Source: Pectobacterium cacticida (GTDB taxonomy: Bacteria; Pseudomonadota; Gammaproteobacteria; Enterobacterales; Enterobacteriaceae). From it: 64,000 bases of DNA. Positions 53,932 to 62,969 of the stretch are shown here, piece after piece. The stretch spans positions 2,232,001 to 2,296,000 of the forward strand of contig NZ_CP133656.1 in assembly GCF_036885195.1 (NCBI RefSeq). The letters are read 5' to 3'. A program made the position numbers and the translations under genes. The notes beneath the pieces are model-generated. The model worked only from the letters and a program-made list of their open reading frames with translations, searched no databases and was not told the origin of the DNA. The stretch's first letter is position 1; every line of letters begins with the position of its first letter.

Positions 53932-53997
53932 GTCTTTCTCTCCTTTATTGCACTATGCCGGAATCCAAATCACATCTACATTCACCCGAAATAACCG

Positions 53998-54013
53998 TGC
54001 AATTTGCAGGCCT
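53998..54013 (-). promoter_or_regulatory. Sigma54 promoter of nifLA
   Basis: Read leftward, AGGCCTGCAAATTGCA matches the -24/-12 pattern, GG and GC ten bases apart, with a perfect TTGCA. Expected start about 56 bases before nifL. I found no TGT-N10-ACA upstream, fitting activation by NtrC rather than NifA, but no convincing NtrC site was found in 54014-54234 either. Confidence 0.72.
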
Positions 54014-54234
54014 TTCGCGGATTCATCTGAACAAAAGTTGATCTGAACAGGGTATTTTGAGGTTTAAGACGCAACGTTAATCGTTTTTTGTCGCAAAGCA
54101 GGCTGACAGCGGCGCAGCGCCAGGCCAGACAAAGGGGCCATCTGCGCCGTTATAAGGCAGCACAGGCCATGAATGAGCAATTTTTGTGCAATTCGGTCGC
54201 TAAAACCGACAACATCTGGCAGGAAAGTATAAGG

Positions 54235-55029
54235 TCAGATGCTGATCAACTGCTGCAACCATTGGCGCTGATATTGTTTCTGCTGGCGTCGGGTCAGTTG
54301 CTGGCGCACCCGTTTTATAGCATCGGCTTTCGGCAAAGGTTGCGGCAGGCGGATTTGTTCGCACAACAGTAAATGCCAGCCCAGCTCAGTTTCAATCCCG
54401 GTGCTGAGTTGCCCGGCCTCAAGGCGAAACAACGCCTCTTCCAGTTGCGGATAAAGAATGCCGCGGCCCACCCAGCCAAGCACACCGCCGCTCATCGCAC
54501 TTGGGCAGTGAGAATAGCGCAGCGCCTCGCGGGAAAACGGGGCATATCCGTCACGCAAACGGCGCGCGATGGCCTCAATCCGATCGCGCACCGCCGGTGA
54601 ATTGCCCTCCACGGTCAGTAACAGATGGCGGGTGTAACGTTGTTCAGGGCGGACGAAATGCTGTACATTGCCGCGATACCATGCCTCTACCTGTGCATCA
54701 TCCGGCAGCGGCGCTTGTTGCTGCACCCAGTTCAACTGTTCGCGCAACAGCGTCTGGTGTATCACCAGTTCTTCGGTCTCGCTCGCCGTCAGCTCCAGTT
54801 CAGGCAGCTCGGCGGACAGCGCCTGTCGTGTCGTCTCTACCGACTGCGGTTCAATATTGAGAGATCTCGCCAGCGCCGCCTGCACTACCGCCTCTTCTAT
54901 CGCCAGTTGGCGCTGCCAGACTTTGGTAAACTGCAAATACTGCGCTGACGTCTGGCTGATTTCTTCACTCAGATTCATCTTTTGTGCCAGTTTCCAGCGG
55001 CTGTAGCGCTGCCACACAGGAATACTCAT
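54235..55029 (-). CDS. nifM: NifM, parvulin-type prolyl isomerase for NifH
   Basis: A 264-residue protein needed to mature the Fe protein NifH. The N-terminal part is helical (about 1-125); the C-terminal parvulin domain (about 140-240) shows RYTRHLLLTVEG, APFSREALRYSHCPSAMSGGVLGWVGRGILYPQLEEALFRLEAGQLS (in parts) and ELGWHLLLCEQIR. It overlaps nifZ by four bases (ATGA). Last gene of the nifU operon. Its stop is 220 bases upstream of the nifL promoter. Confidence 0.96.
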   Translation of the reverse strand: MSIPVWQRYSRWKLAQKMNLSEEISQTSAQYLQFTKVWQRQLAIEEAVVQAALARSLNIEPQSVETTRQALSAELPELELTASETEELVIHQTLLREQLNWVQQQAPLPDDAQVEAWYRGNVQHFVRPEQRYTRHLLLTVEGNSPAVRDRIEAIARRLRDGYAPFSREALRYSHCPSAMSGGVLGWVGRGILYPQLEEALFRLEAGQLSTGIETELGWHLLLCEQIRLPQPLPKADAIKRVRQQLTRRQQKQYQRQWLQQLISI

Positions 55030-55469
55030 GCCTGCTCTTCCTCAAGGATCAGAGCCTTTTCGGGCACCTGAAATATCCGCTGCCCAAACAAAACCTGATA
55101 ATGAAAAACGCTGTCCAGCGACACGCCCCCCAGCACGCGCCCCGTGCCCCCCGGCGACACCACCACTTCGCCACGGATGACCAGGCTGTGACGTGAGCTG
55201 ACCCGGTCGCCATACTGAAAAGCGCCTGCCAGCCACGGCGCGTCACCGGCGATCAGTTCCTGTTCGCGGCAACCGACAATCAGATCGACGTCAAGAAAAT
55301 GCACCTGATACACGATGGTGTCCTGCAGAAATACGCCCCATTCCCGCACGTATCCCAGACTGCCACGGCGAACCAGTAAGTCACCGCGCGTTTTACCGGC
55401 AAAAGTGCCGTCATCACGCACAATGCGCGTCACTCGCACCTGCTGGTCTATTTCAAATGCTGGTTTCAA
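55026..55469 (-). CDS. nifZ: NifZ, P-cluster maturation protein
   Basis: A 147-residue protein helping to form the second P-cluster of the MoFe protein. It is built of two similar halves: GDLLVRRGSLGYVREWG..YQVHFLD and GEVVVSPGGTGRVLGG..YQVLFGQ, each a small beta-barrel-like NifZ repeat. Overlaps both nifW and nifM by four bases, so the three are translationally coupled. Confidence 0.95.
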   Translation of the reverse strand: MKPAFEIDQQVRVTRIVRDDGTFAGKTRGDLLVRRGSLGYVREWGVFLQDTIVYQVHFLDVDLIVGCREQELIAGDAPWLAGAFQYGDRVSSRHSLVIRGEVVVSPGGTGRVLGGVSLDSVFHYQVLFGQRIFQVPEKALILEEEQA

Positions 55470-55804
55470 GGCTTCACCTCCAGCAAATCGCCCCAGTCGA
55501 TAAAGCTGCCGTTATGCCGCTGATACACTGCCAGCCCGGACTGCGTGGTCAGCGGCCCGTCGACGATATGCTGGTAACTTTCGGCCAATAGACGCCTGGC
55601 CAATTGCCAGTCAGCGTGCTCAGTTCCCGCGTCACCGACAATACGCAGTGGCACGGCGGCGGTCAGACGCCGGTTAAACTGCGCCATGATGTGCAGATGG
55701 CGACTGCGTAATAGCACCGGATCGGCCTCCAGTTGGAAGAAATCGAAGAATGACTGCGCTGACTCCAGCTCATCCACACCGTCAATTCGGGTAAACCAGT
55801 CCAT
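55466..55804 (-). CDS. nifW: NifW, nitrogenase protection protein
   Basis: A 112-residue protein reported to bind and protect or help assemble the MoFe protein. Landmarks: FFDFFQLEADPVLLRSRHLHIMAQFNRRL (in parts) and RLLAESYQHIV. ATG 55804 (MDWFTRI) starts two bases before the nifV stop codon region, with a GCCTGAC junction; the longer frame into nifV is not needed. Overlaps nifZ by four bases. Confidence 0.95.
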   Translation of the reverse strand: MDWFTRIDGVDELESAQSFFDFFQLEADPVLLRSRHLHIMAQFNRRLTAAVPLRIVGDAGTEHADWQLARRLLAESYQHIVDGPLTTQSGLAVYQRHNGSFIDWGDLLEVKP

Positions 55805-55805
55805 G

Positions 55806-57008
55806 TCAGCCTCCCTGCGCCTGAAGGTGTTCGTCAAAGAGGATCTGATCCTCCATGCGCATCTGGCACATGGCGATCACCTCCTCCTCACTCGGATTGC
55901 GTTTGAGGTGCTCGGCAAAGCGTTTCACTTCGTGCAACATCGACAGCACTTGTTTCTCGTTAAGGCTATAGCCCAGCCTTGCGCAGATCCCGCTCACAGC
56001 CTGACGGCCGGAGTGTTTGCCCAGCACCAGAGTAAACTCCCGCCCGACCAGCGCAGGTTCGATCCCCTGATAACTGCGCGGATCGCGCAGCAGCGCCGCC
56101 ACATGCAGGCCCGATTCATGGGTGAAAACCTGCCCGCCGATCAGCGGATGCTGTACATCAACGGTTCTGCCTGCCGCTGCCGCAACGATGCGGCACAGTT
56201 CCGGCAGCTCGGTAAAATCAATACCGCTGTCAAGGCCCAGACAGCGGGAAAGTGACATTGTCACGCTTTCCAGCGCCGCATTGCCTGCCCGTTCGCCGAG
56301 TCCGAGCACGGTCGTGTTGACATGCGTCGCCCCGGCCCTGACTGCCGCCAGCGTATTGGCGGTAGCCATACCCAGATCGTTATGTGCATGCATTTCCAGT
56401 TCGCCATGCCAGTGCCGACGCAGCGCCGAAATACGCGCAAAGGTACTGAACGGGTCGAGAATACCCAGCGTATCGGCAAACCGCATTCGCTCAATGCCCA
56501 TATCTGCCGCCACTTCCGCCAGCATTTTCAGGATTTCATCGGCAGAACGCGAAGCATCCTCGCAACCCATACTGACTCGCATACCCAGACGTCGCGCCAA
56601 TTTCACCAGTGGTTTAAGTGAGGCAATCACCGCAGGCCACGGCTGGCGGAGCTTTTGCTCACGCAACAAATCGGAAGCCGGAACCGAGATATTCACCCAA
56701 TCCATGCCCACCCGCGCGGCGTCGTGAATGTCTGCTGCATTCATCCGGCACCACGACATCATCACCGTGTCCGGCAGTTGTCTGCGCAACATGGCCAGCC
56801 GTACGCACTCTTCTTCACCCATCGCTGGTGTCCCCGCCTCCAACTCGATCACCCCGGCATTCACCAGCGCCCGCGCAATGTCCAATTTTTCACTGGCACG
56901 AAATGCCACGCCAGGGCTTTGCTCGCCATCGCGCAAAGTGGTGTCATTGATAGTGACCGCCTGCGGCCTGCGGGCGTCGCCGGTTTGTTGGGATTCTGCA
57001 ACCGCCAT
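55806..57008 (-). CDS. nifV: Homocitrate synthase NifV
   Basis: A 400-residue DRE-TIM enzyme condensing acetyl-CoA and 2-oxoglutarate to R-homocitrate, the organic part of FeMo-co. The metal and catalytic motifs are present: INDTTLRDGEQSPGVAF, EAGTPAMGEEE, MHAHNDLGMATAN, VLGLGERAGNAALE and FTHESGLH. The N-terminal 14 residues are a polar extension. GAGG precedes ATG 57008; it follows nifS by 14 bases. Confidence 0.97.
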   Translation of the reverse strand: MAVAESQQTGDARRPQAVTINDTTLRDGEQSPGVAFRASEKLDIARALVNAGVIELEAGTPAMGEEECVRLAMLRRQLPDTVMMSWCRMNAADIHDAARVGMDWVNISVPASDLLREQKLRQPWPAVIASLKPLVKLARRLGMRVSMGCEDASRSADEILKMLAEVAADMGIERMRFADTLGILDPFSTFARISALRRHWHGELEMHAHNDLGMATANTLAAVRAGATHVNTTVLGLGERAGNAALESVTMSLSRCLGLDSGIDFTELPELCRIVAAAAGRTVDVQHPLIGGQVFTHESGLHVAALLRDPRSYQGIEPALVGREFTLVLGKHSGRQAVSGICARLGYSLNEKQVLSMLHEVKRFAEHLKRNPSEEEVIAMCQMRMEDQILFDEHLQAQGG

Positions 57009-57022
57009 CGCCGCCTCCTGTT

Positions 57023-58228
57023 TCAGCCGTAGGTCGGCGCAAATTGGCCACCTTGAGCAACTTGCGGTTTATCCTGCTGCCAGTAAGGGGACAGCGTACG
57101 TAGGCGAGCCACAATGTCCGGCATCTGCTCAATCGTCCATTCGATTTCCCTTTCGCGGGTAAAACGGGACAGGGAGAAACGGATACTGCCATGTGCGGCG
57201 GTATAAGGAATATTCATGGCACGCATCACGTGCGACGGTTCGAGCGAACCCGACGTGCAGGCACTGCCGCTGGATGCCGCGATACCACAATGATTAAGCA
57301 ACAGCAAAATGGCCTCACCTTCGATATATTCGAACGCGATATTCACGGTATTCGGCGTGCGCGGCTGGTTTGCACCCATCAACAGGGTGTGGGGAATACG
57401 GCTCAGCAGGCCTGCCTCCAGCTGGTCACGCATTTCCTGTACTGTGGCCATCATGGGCAGATGCACATCCGCCAGTTCACAGGCCGCGCCCATGCCGACA
57501 ATCCCGGCGATATTCTCGGTTCCGGCACGGCGTCCGCGTTCCTGATGGCCGCCGCGCACCAGCGGACGAAAGCGGGTATTGCGTCGCAGATACAGACAGC
57601 CGCAGCCCTTCGGTCCGTGGATTTTATGCGCCGAGCACGACAGCATATCGATATCGGTGGCACGCAACGAGATCGGTATTTTACCCACCGCCTGCACCGC
57701 GTCACAGTGGAACAGAATGCCGTGTTCATGCGCTGCGGCCGCCATTTCGGCGACAGGAAACAGCACGCCGGTTTCGTTGTTGGCCCACATCATAGTGACC
57801 AGTGCGACGTTTTCACTCAGCGCGTCGTAATAGTGGGCGGTATCCAGCGCACCTTCCTCGGTGACACCAATGCGGTGGATGATATACCCCTGACGCTCAA
57901 GGTGTTCACACACGGCGAGCGTGGCCGGGTGTTCCACGGCGGTGGTGATGATTTCGCGACGCTCCGGTAACAGCGACGTAGCCGAGTAAATAGCCGTCGA
58001 CGTGGCTTCGGTGGCGCAGGAGGTGAAAATAATTTCGCTGGTATACGCTGCGCCCAGCAGGCTCGCCACCTGTTCGCGGGCGCGTTCTAGCCCTGCCCGG
58101 CACGGCTCACCGAAATCATGAATTGAGGACGGATTGCCGTAATAGTCGCGCAGATACGGCATCATCGCTTCCAGCACCATCGGATCAATACGGGTAGTGG
58201 CGTTGTTATCCAGATACACATTTTTCAT
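57023..58228 (-). CDS. nifS: Cysteine desulfurase NifS
   Basis: A 401-residue PLP enzyme taking sulfur from cysteine for iron-sulfur clusters on NifU. The PLP Lys202 is in SCSAHKIHGPKGCG and the persulfide Cys324 in SSGSACTSGSLEPSH. The N-terminus YLDNNATTRIDPMVLEAM is typical. GGAG precedes ATG 58228. It lies 59 bases after nifU. Confidence 0.98.
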   Translation of the reverse strand: MKNVYLDNNATTRIDPMVLEAMMPYLRDYYGNPSSIHDFGEPCRAGLERAREQVASLLGAAYTSEIIFTSCATEATSTAIYSATSLLPERREIITTAVEHPATLAVCEHLERQGYIIHRIGVTEEGALDTAHYYDALSENVALVTMMWANNETGVLFPVAEMAAAAHEHGILFHCDAVQAVGKIPISLRATDIDMLSCSAHKIHGPKGCGCLYLRRNTRFRPLVRGGHQERGRRAGTENIAGIVGMGAACELADVHLPMMATVQEMRDQLEAGLLSRIPHTLLMGANQPRTPNTVNIAFEYIEGEAILLLLNHCGIAASSGSACTSGSLEPSHVMRAMNIPYTAAHGSIRFSLSRFTREREIEWTIEQMPDIVARLRTLSPYWQQDKPQVAQGGQFAPTYG

Positions 58229-58287
58229 TGTCTGCTCCTTAATTACCGGGCGGATGTTATGGTGTTATGCACACCTGATGGCACAGA

Positions 58288-59115
58288 CTAGGCGGCGCAA
58301 ACCACGCGCATATACCGGCCCATGCGCTCAACCAGTTTTTGTTGCAGCCAGGCCAGCGTCATGTCTGTCATCATGCAACCACTGCAACTGCCTGAAAGCG
58401 CTACGGTGACTTCCTGCCCGTCGACACGCACCAGCGACATATCACCGCCGTCGGCCCTGATATGCGGACGCAACGACGCCACGACTTCTTCTACCGCCAG
58501 CCAGCTTTCATCCTTGACTTTTGCCGCCACCGTTATTTTCGCCGGGTGTTCTTTGAGAATATCTTCCAGACACAGCTCGATTTTTTCATGGCATGAGGTA
58601 CAACCACCGCCGGCTTTGGTGTAATTGATCACCTCCTCAAGCGTGGTCAGGCCGTTGGCGATCACCGCGCGACGGATCTGGGCTTCATCGACGGCGAAAC
58701 ATTTGCAGATAAGCGCACCTTCTTCATGATCTTCATCCGGCGCTTCCCCTCGGTAATGCTTGATGGCAGCACGCAGCGCTTCCTGTCCCATCACTGAACA
58801 GTGCATTTTTTCCGGTGGAAGGCCGTCGAGATAGTCGGCAATTTGCTGGTTGCTCACCTGCTGTGCCTGCGTGAGGCTGCGGCCGATAATCAGTTCGGTC
58901 AGCGCCGAGGATGACGCTATGGCGCTGCCACAGCCAAAGGTCTGGAATCCGGCGTCCAGGATAATTTCCGTCTCAGGATCCACTTTCAGCATCAGGCGCA
59001 GCGCGTCGCCGCAACTCAGTGAGCCAACATCACCGATGGCATTCGCTTCATCCACGACTTTGGCGTTACGCGGATTAAAAAAATGCTCTTTCACTTTCTC
59101 AGAATAATTCCACAT
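58288..59115 (-). CDS. nifU: Iron-sulfur scaffold NifU
   Basis: A 275-residue three-part scaffold. The IscU-like domain has Cys35, Cys62 and Cys106; the central permanent 2Fe-2S domain has Cys137, Cys139, Cys172 and Cys175; the C-terminal Nfu-type domain has C244-x-x-C247. All ligands agree with Azotobacter NifU. Works with NifS. It starts 16 bases after the HesB-like gene in the same unit. Confidence 0.98.
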   Translation of the reverse strand: MWNYSEKVKEHFFNPRNAKVVDEANAIGDVGSLSCGDALRLMLKVDPETEIILDAGFQTFGCGSAIASSSALTELIIGRSLTQAQQVSNQQIADYLDGLPPEKMHCSVMGQEALRAAIKHYRGEAPDEDHEEGALICKCFAVDEAQIRRAVIANGLTTLEEVINYTKAGGGCTSCHEKIELCLEDILKEHPAKITVAAKVKDESWLAVEEVVASLRPHIRADGGDMSLVRVDGQEVTVALSGSCSGCMMTDMTLAWLQQKLVERMGRYMRVVCAA

Positions 59116-59131
59116 ATCTTTAACCCCTTTG

Positions 59132-59467
59132 TTAGCCCTGTTCGGGTAATGTCGTACAACCGCCGCTTTCGCACTGACAGGCTGATACCGCAGGCAATAC
59201 CACGCGTACTCCGGCGCGGTTGTTCTGCCGACCGGCAGACAGCGTGGCGTTTTGTAATAGCGTCCAGTGCAGCGGATCGGCCAGCAGACATAATCCGTTG
59301 ATCATTTCTACGTGATCACGCGGCTGGAAGGCCGCGCTCCAGTGCAGCCCGACCTTCCAGCCACTACACGGGTCACCATCTAATGTCATTCGCAGCCCCC
59401 CTTGCGGCGACAGATGTCGCTGTAACGCCAGCAAACGGTCAAAAACAGCGGGTTCAATTACCATCAT
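59132..59467 (-). CDS. HesB/IscA-like protein leading the nifU operon
   Basis: A 111-residue protein with A-type carrier (IscA/HesB) layout: GGLRMTLDGDPCSGWKVGLHW matches the GGCSGFKYG region, and Cys34, Cys97 and Cys99 (CQC) match the three IscA ligands; Cys104 is extra. The middle is divergent and the family CGCGxSF ending is replaced by CQCESGGC. Likely an iron-sulfur carrier for nitrogenase; related genes sit beside nifU in some diazotrophs but not in classic Klebsiella nif. GAAGG precedes ATG 59467. The sigma54 promoter at 59500 makes it the first gene of the unit. Confidence 0.82.
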   Translation of the reverse strand: MMVIEPAVFDRLLALQRHLSPQGGLRMTLDGDPCSGWKVGLHWSAAFQPRDHVEMINGLCLLADPLHWTLLQNATLSAGRQNNRAGVRVVLPAVSACQCESGGCTTLPEQG

Positions 59468-59499
59468 GTGTCGCCTTCCGTACGGATTCCTTACTACTG

Positions 59500-59515
59500 A
59501 GCAATTGTGATGCCA
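59500..59515 (-). promoter_or_regulatory. Sigma54 promoter of the HesB-nifUSVWZM operon
   Basis: Read leftward, TGGCATCACAATTGCT matches TGGCAY-N5-TTGCW fully. Expected start about 22 bases before the HesB-like gene, so that gene is in the operon. Confidence 0.87.
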
Positions 59516-59599
59516 GTCACACTATTAATGTAATTTCAATCACATAGTCTCTCTCGCAATGAGGACAAGGCACATCGATGTCGCGATATTTGTCAGGTT

Positions 59600-59615
59600 T
59601 GTCATACTGATGACA
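59600..59615. promoter_or_regulatory. NifA activator site of the HesB-nifU operon
   Basis: TGTCATACTGATGACA fits TGT-N10-ACA with 5-base perfect arms TGTCA/TGACA. It lies 85 bases upstream of the -24 element, just after the nifX stop. Confidence 0.82.
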
Positions 59616-59629
59616 CAAACTTACGGTCG

Positions 59630-60085
59630 CTATTCCTCCTGCCATTCGTCCCCCGCCAACAGTTTGTCGAAGCGGCCGGGGTCACGACTGCGACGCGTCA
59701 CCTGACGTTCTGCCGCCGACCAGTGTTGCTGTGTTTGTTTGAGCAGATGGGCAATGTCGGTGTCTTGCGGTACTTTGATTGCACGCACGCCAATTTCCAG
59801 CAACTGACGGAAAACGGAATCACCGATCGCCAGACAATAGAGCGTCACGCAGTCCTCCAGCGCGGCCATCCGGCAGGCTATTTTTTCCTGCTGATGGCCG
59901 GATTCGGCGCTGAATTCGGCGACCCGAAGCAGTTGCACCCGATCCTGCTTCACGCCGTACACCAACAGCCGCGTGGTGGCGCCAAAATGCTGGTCGACGT
60001 GGTGATAATCTGAACTGGCGAACGCCACTTGCATCGGCCATTGTGTGGTGCTGACGGTATTGAGATAACGGTTAGTGCGCTTCAT
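59630..60085 (-). CDS. nifX: NifX, FeMo-co precursor carrier
   Basis: A 151-residue protein that holds NifB-co or VK cluster between NifB and NifEN. The NifX/dinitrogenase-cofactor-binding domain starts QVAFASSDYHHVDQHFGATTRLLVYGV and continues EKIACRMAALEDCVTLYCLAIG. The basic C-terminal tail (ERQVTRRSRDPGRFDKLL) is usual. Its start overlaps the nifN end by 14 bases. Confidence 0.95.
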   Translation of the reverse strand: MKRTNRYLNTVSTTQWPMQVAFASSDYHHVDQHFGATTRLLVYGVKQDRVQLLRVAEFSAESGHQQEKIACRMAALEDCVTLYCLAIGDSVFRQLLEIGVRAIKVPQDTDIAHLLKQTQQHWSAAERQVTRRSRDPGRFDKLLAGDEWQEE

Positions 60086-61457
60086 GGCTGACCTCCGCTT
60101 CTGGACTCAGCGAGAACGCCTGTTTGAGCGGTGAGTGATACACCGCCGGCATGTGATGGCGTTCCTGCATCAGGTTGGCGAGTTCGAACAAGGTGTCGCG
60201 AATGCCCGCGTAGCCCTGTCGCACGCGGCGGAACGCGCCGAGGCGGTCGTAAAGCGGGAAACCGGCACGCACCAGCGCGATACCGTTTTTTTCCGCGAGC
60301 GGTGCGGCGTGGGAGTTTGCCACCAGCAGTGACACCGGGTCGCTGTCGAGCCGGGTTTGTAAATCTTCCAGATCGCCGATCGCCACCTGTTCAACCGGCA
60401 GCCCGGCCAGTGACTGTTGATTCACCGGCGCAATCACCGGCCCGATACACATCCCCTGACTCTGTGCGAAATCGCACCACGCCACGAGCAAATCCGCTTC
60501 TGCCGCCAGCGCAATCCGCTGCGATTGCAGCCAGGTATGGCAGTCGATCATCGCGTCCAGCAGTTGGCCGCGCTGACGCTCTATCCATGCTGGCACCTCG
60601 CGGCCTGAAACCTGATGCAAATGATCGATTAGGCGATCGGTGTTTTCCAGCGTCATCAGGTGCGGCAGGTTTAGCGCCATCCCCCGGCTGCGCATTGCCA
60701 TCAGGCTGGCGGCGCAATTAAGCGAACTGCCAATCGTGATAGTGGTCAGGCTTTGTCCCATTTGTTCAATCTGGCGTTGCGGTGTGCCTCCCTGCGTCAC
60801 CGGATGGAAATCGCCATTTGCCAGATGTCCATCCAGTGACTGCGATAAATCCGGCAGGATCACCGGTTGCAGGCCAAAAGCGTCGACATAGCTGCGCAGT
60901 AACTCCACATCCCCCGGCGTCATCAGGTGGCTGACCAACAGGTTTACGCGCTTGTTACGCATACCGGTCGGCGGTTTTTCCGGCACCCACTGAGCGATCA
61001 CGCTTTCCATCAGCGCGCTGTAGCCGTTTTCCAGCGAGCCGTAAAAATCCGGCGTGTTGACGGTCAGAATAGCGATGGCATTAAAGCGCGGTTCTTTGTC
61101 GCGAAATTCACGCAGCGCCATCGACAAATCACTGCCCTGCGCTTCTGACAGTCCCGTGCTCAAAATCACAATGGCTTTCGGATTACTGCGCTGACACAAC
61201 GTGGTTAGCGCCGTGCTGACGTTGCCATCCGAGCCCATGATAGTCGTGGTCGATTCCATCGCCGTGGACTGCAACGGGATCGGATCGTGAAAATGCTGGA
61301 TAAAAAAAACTTTAGCGAACGCGCTGCAACCTTGCGCGCCGTGAACCAGCGGGATGCAATTTTCCAGCCCCTGACTCGCCAGAATCGCCCCAAGCGGTTG
61401 CCCGCTTTTGATAGGCGTGGTGGCCAGCGGTTTGGTATTACGCAGAATTTGGGCCAT
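60072..61457 (-). CDS. nifN: FeMo-co scaffold subunit NifN
   Basis: A 461-residue partner of NifE, related to NifK, on which FeMo-co matures. Cys44 in HGAQGCSAFAKVFFIQHFHDPIPLQSTAM (in parts) and the SSLNCAASLM region are typical. ATG 61457 (MAQILRNTKP) has GGAG seven bases upstream; the longer frame into nifE is not real. Follows nifE by 50 bases and overlaps nifX. Confidence 0.97.
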   Translation of the reverse strand: MAQILRNTKPLATTPIKSGQPLGAILASQGLENCIPLVHGAQGCSAFAKVFFIQHFHDPIPLQSTAMESTTTIMGSDGNVSTALTTLCQRSNPKAIVILSTGLSEAQGSDLSMALREFRDKEPRFNAIAILTVNTPDFYGSLENGYSALMESVIAQWVPEKPPTGMRNKRVNLLVSHLMTPGDVELLRSYVDAFGLQPVILPDLSQSLDGHLANGDFHPVTQGGTPQRQIEQMGQSLTTITIGSSLNCAASLMAMRSRGMALNLPHLMTLENTDRLIDHLHQVSGREVPAWIERQRGQLLDAMIDCHTWLQSQRIALAAEADLLVAWCDFAQSQGMCIGPVIAPVNQQSLAGLPVEQVAIGDLEDLQTRLDSDPVSLLVANSHAAPLAEKNGIALVRAGFPLYDRLGAFRRVRQGYAGIRDTLFELANLMQERHHMPAVYHSPLKQAFSLSPEAEVSHEAH

Positions 61458-61507
61458 ACACAGTCTCCAAACACAATGAATCAAAACAGCGCTGACAGTC
61501 GGTCTGT

Positions 61508-62881
61508 TCAACGCCACGGCGCCAGACGGTTGACCTGCGTCCAGACCGGACTTTCCAGAGTGATGCACAATTGTTTTGCCAGATTGATCAAACCGTGATA
61601 ACCGGCAAAGGCATGCTCACGCTCCTGATTGATATCCAGGAACGGCAGACGGGCTTTATAGGCGGTATACATGTTGCGGCCCCCGGCGATCATGATGTCG
61701 CCGCCGAAGCGATAGAGGGTATCGAGCAGGGTTCTGGCATTGCCTTCGTCAAGCATCAGCACATCTTCACCCATCAGTTCGCGAATGCGCTGTTTGTCCT
61801 CTTCGGTCGATTTTCGCGTGCCGGTCGCCACCACCGTGATACCTAAATCCTGTAACGCCGAGACCACCGACCAGGATTTCACCCCGCCGGTATACAGCAA
61901 TGCTTTGCGTCCGCTGAGCCTTGCACGGTAAGGCGCGAGAGCACGGTTCGTCGCGGCTTCCTCACGCGCAATCAGACGCTCGGTACGTTCCTGTAAGTCC
62001 GGATCGTTGAGCAATGCGGCTAGCGTGCGCAGGGAATCGGCCATTGAACGCATGCCGTAAAAACTGCCTTCAAACCAGGGGATTTGATAACGTTCTTCCA
62101 TTTTGCGGGCGACGTTGATCAGCGCCCGCGAGCACACCAGCATGTTGGCTTCGCCACGGTGCATAGTCTGAATTTCTGCAAATCGGGAGTCGCCGGACAG
62201 GCTACACAACACGCGGATCCCCAGTTCATCAAGCAACGGCAGCACATGCCAGAATTCGCCAGCTATATTGAATTCGCCAATCAGGCTGATGCTGTGACGA
62301 TGCCCAACGGGGATCGACGAATTTTCCGGCCACGGTGCCGGTTCCCGCTGACCAATCACCTTTTTGACCATCACATCCCCGGCTATGCGGTTACCGAGAT
62401 TTTTGCTGCCGTAGAAACCGGCGGCATCGACGGCAATGACTGGCACGCCCGCGGCGGTCGATGCCGCGCGGCACACGGCCTCGACGTCATCGCCTTCCAT
62501 CGCCGGTACGCAGGTGTTGTAAATAAACACCGCCGCCGGGTGGTAATGACTAACGATGTGCTGCACGGCGTGAAACAGGCGGCGCTCGCCGCGCCCCATG
62601 ATCACATCCTGTTCGCTCAGGTCGGTGGTAAAGCCCATGCGATTGATGGCAGGACCAGAACTGCGACTGCCGCGGTTATCCCATGAACTGCCGGTACAGC
62701 CGATAGGGCCGTGAACCAGATGCGCAACGTCCGCAACCGGCAACAGCGCAATCTGCGCGCCGTCAAACGCACAACCGCCCGCCGTCGCTCCCGGTTTCGG
62801 CAGGCTGCAACCCGGCTTCTCCTTGTGATTATGCTCACAGGCTGGCTCGTCAATCAGTGCCAGAATCTCTTTTGCCTTCAT
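61508..62881 (-). CDS. nifE: FeMo-co scaffold subunit NifE
   Basis: A 457-residue NifD-like subunit of the NifEN scaffold. Cluster ligands Cys37 (TAGGCAFDGAQ), Cys62 (HGPIGCTGSSWDNRGS) and Cys124 (YNTCVPAMEGDD) match known NifE positions. Further landmarks: SLIGEFNIAGEFW, GSFYGMRSMADSLR and LLYTGGVKSWSVV. GAGG precedes ATG 62881. A sigma54 promoter and NifA site are upstream, so nifENX is its own unit. Confidence 0.98.
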   Translation of the reverse strand: MKAKEILALIDEPACEHNHKEKPGCSLPKPGATAGGCAFDGAQIALLPVADVAHLVHGPIGCTGSSWDNRGSRSSGPAINRMGFTTDLSEQDVIMGRGERRLFHAVQHIVSHYHPAAVFIYNTCVPAMEGDDVEAVCRAASTAAGVPVIAVDAAGFYGSKNLGNRIAGDVMVKKVIGQREPAPWPENSSIPVGHRHSISLIGEFNIAGEFWHVLPLLDELGIRVLCSLSGDSRFAEIQTMHRGEANMLVCSRALINVARKMEERYQIPWFEGSFYGMRSMADSLRTLAALLNDPDLQERTERLIAREEAATNRALAPYRARLSGRKALLYTGGVKSWSVVSALQDLGITVVATGTRKSTEEDKQRIRELMGEDVLMLDEGNARTLLDTLYRFGGDIMIAGGRNMYTAYKARLPFLDINQEREHAFAGYHGLINLAKQLCITLESPVWTQVNRLAPWR

Positions 62882-62919
62882 CGCAACCTCTCATGACAGA
62901 TAAGTATCCGAGTGGATGT

Positions 62920-62935
62920 TGCAAGGCGCAGGCCA
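62920..62935 (-). promoter_or_regulatory. Sigma54 promoter of nifENX
   Basis: Read leftward, TGGCCTGCGCCTTGCA matches the -24/-12 consensus (TTGCA exact, GG and GC ten bases apart). Expected start about 28 bases before nifE. Confidence 0.82.
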
Positions 62936-62969
62936 GCGGGTTATACACTGTTTTTAAAGGGAATTTATT

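Noticed and set aside
54088..54372. 94-codon rightward frame in the nifL-nifM gap
   Set aside because: Starts with TTG, no ribosome site, and most of it is antisense to nifM.
60131..60721. 196-codon frame antisense to nifN
   Set aside because: Pro/Arg/Ser-rich shadow of a GC-rich gene.
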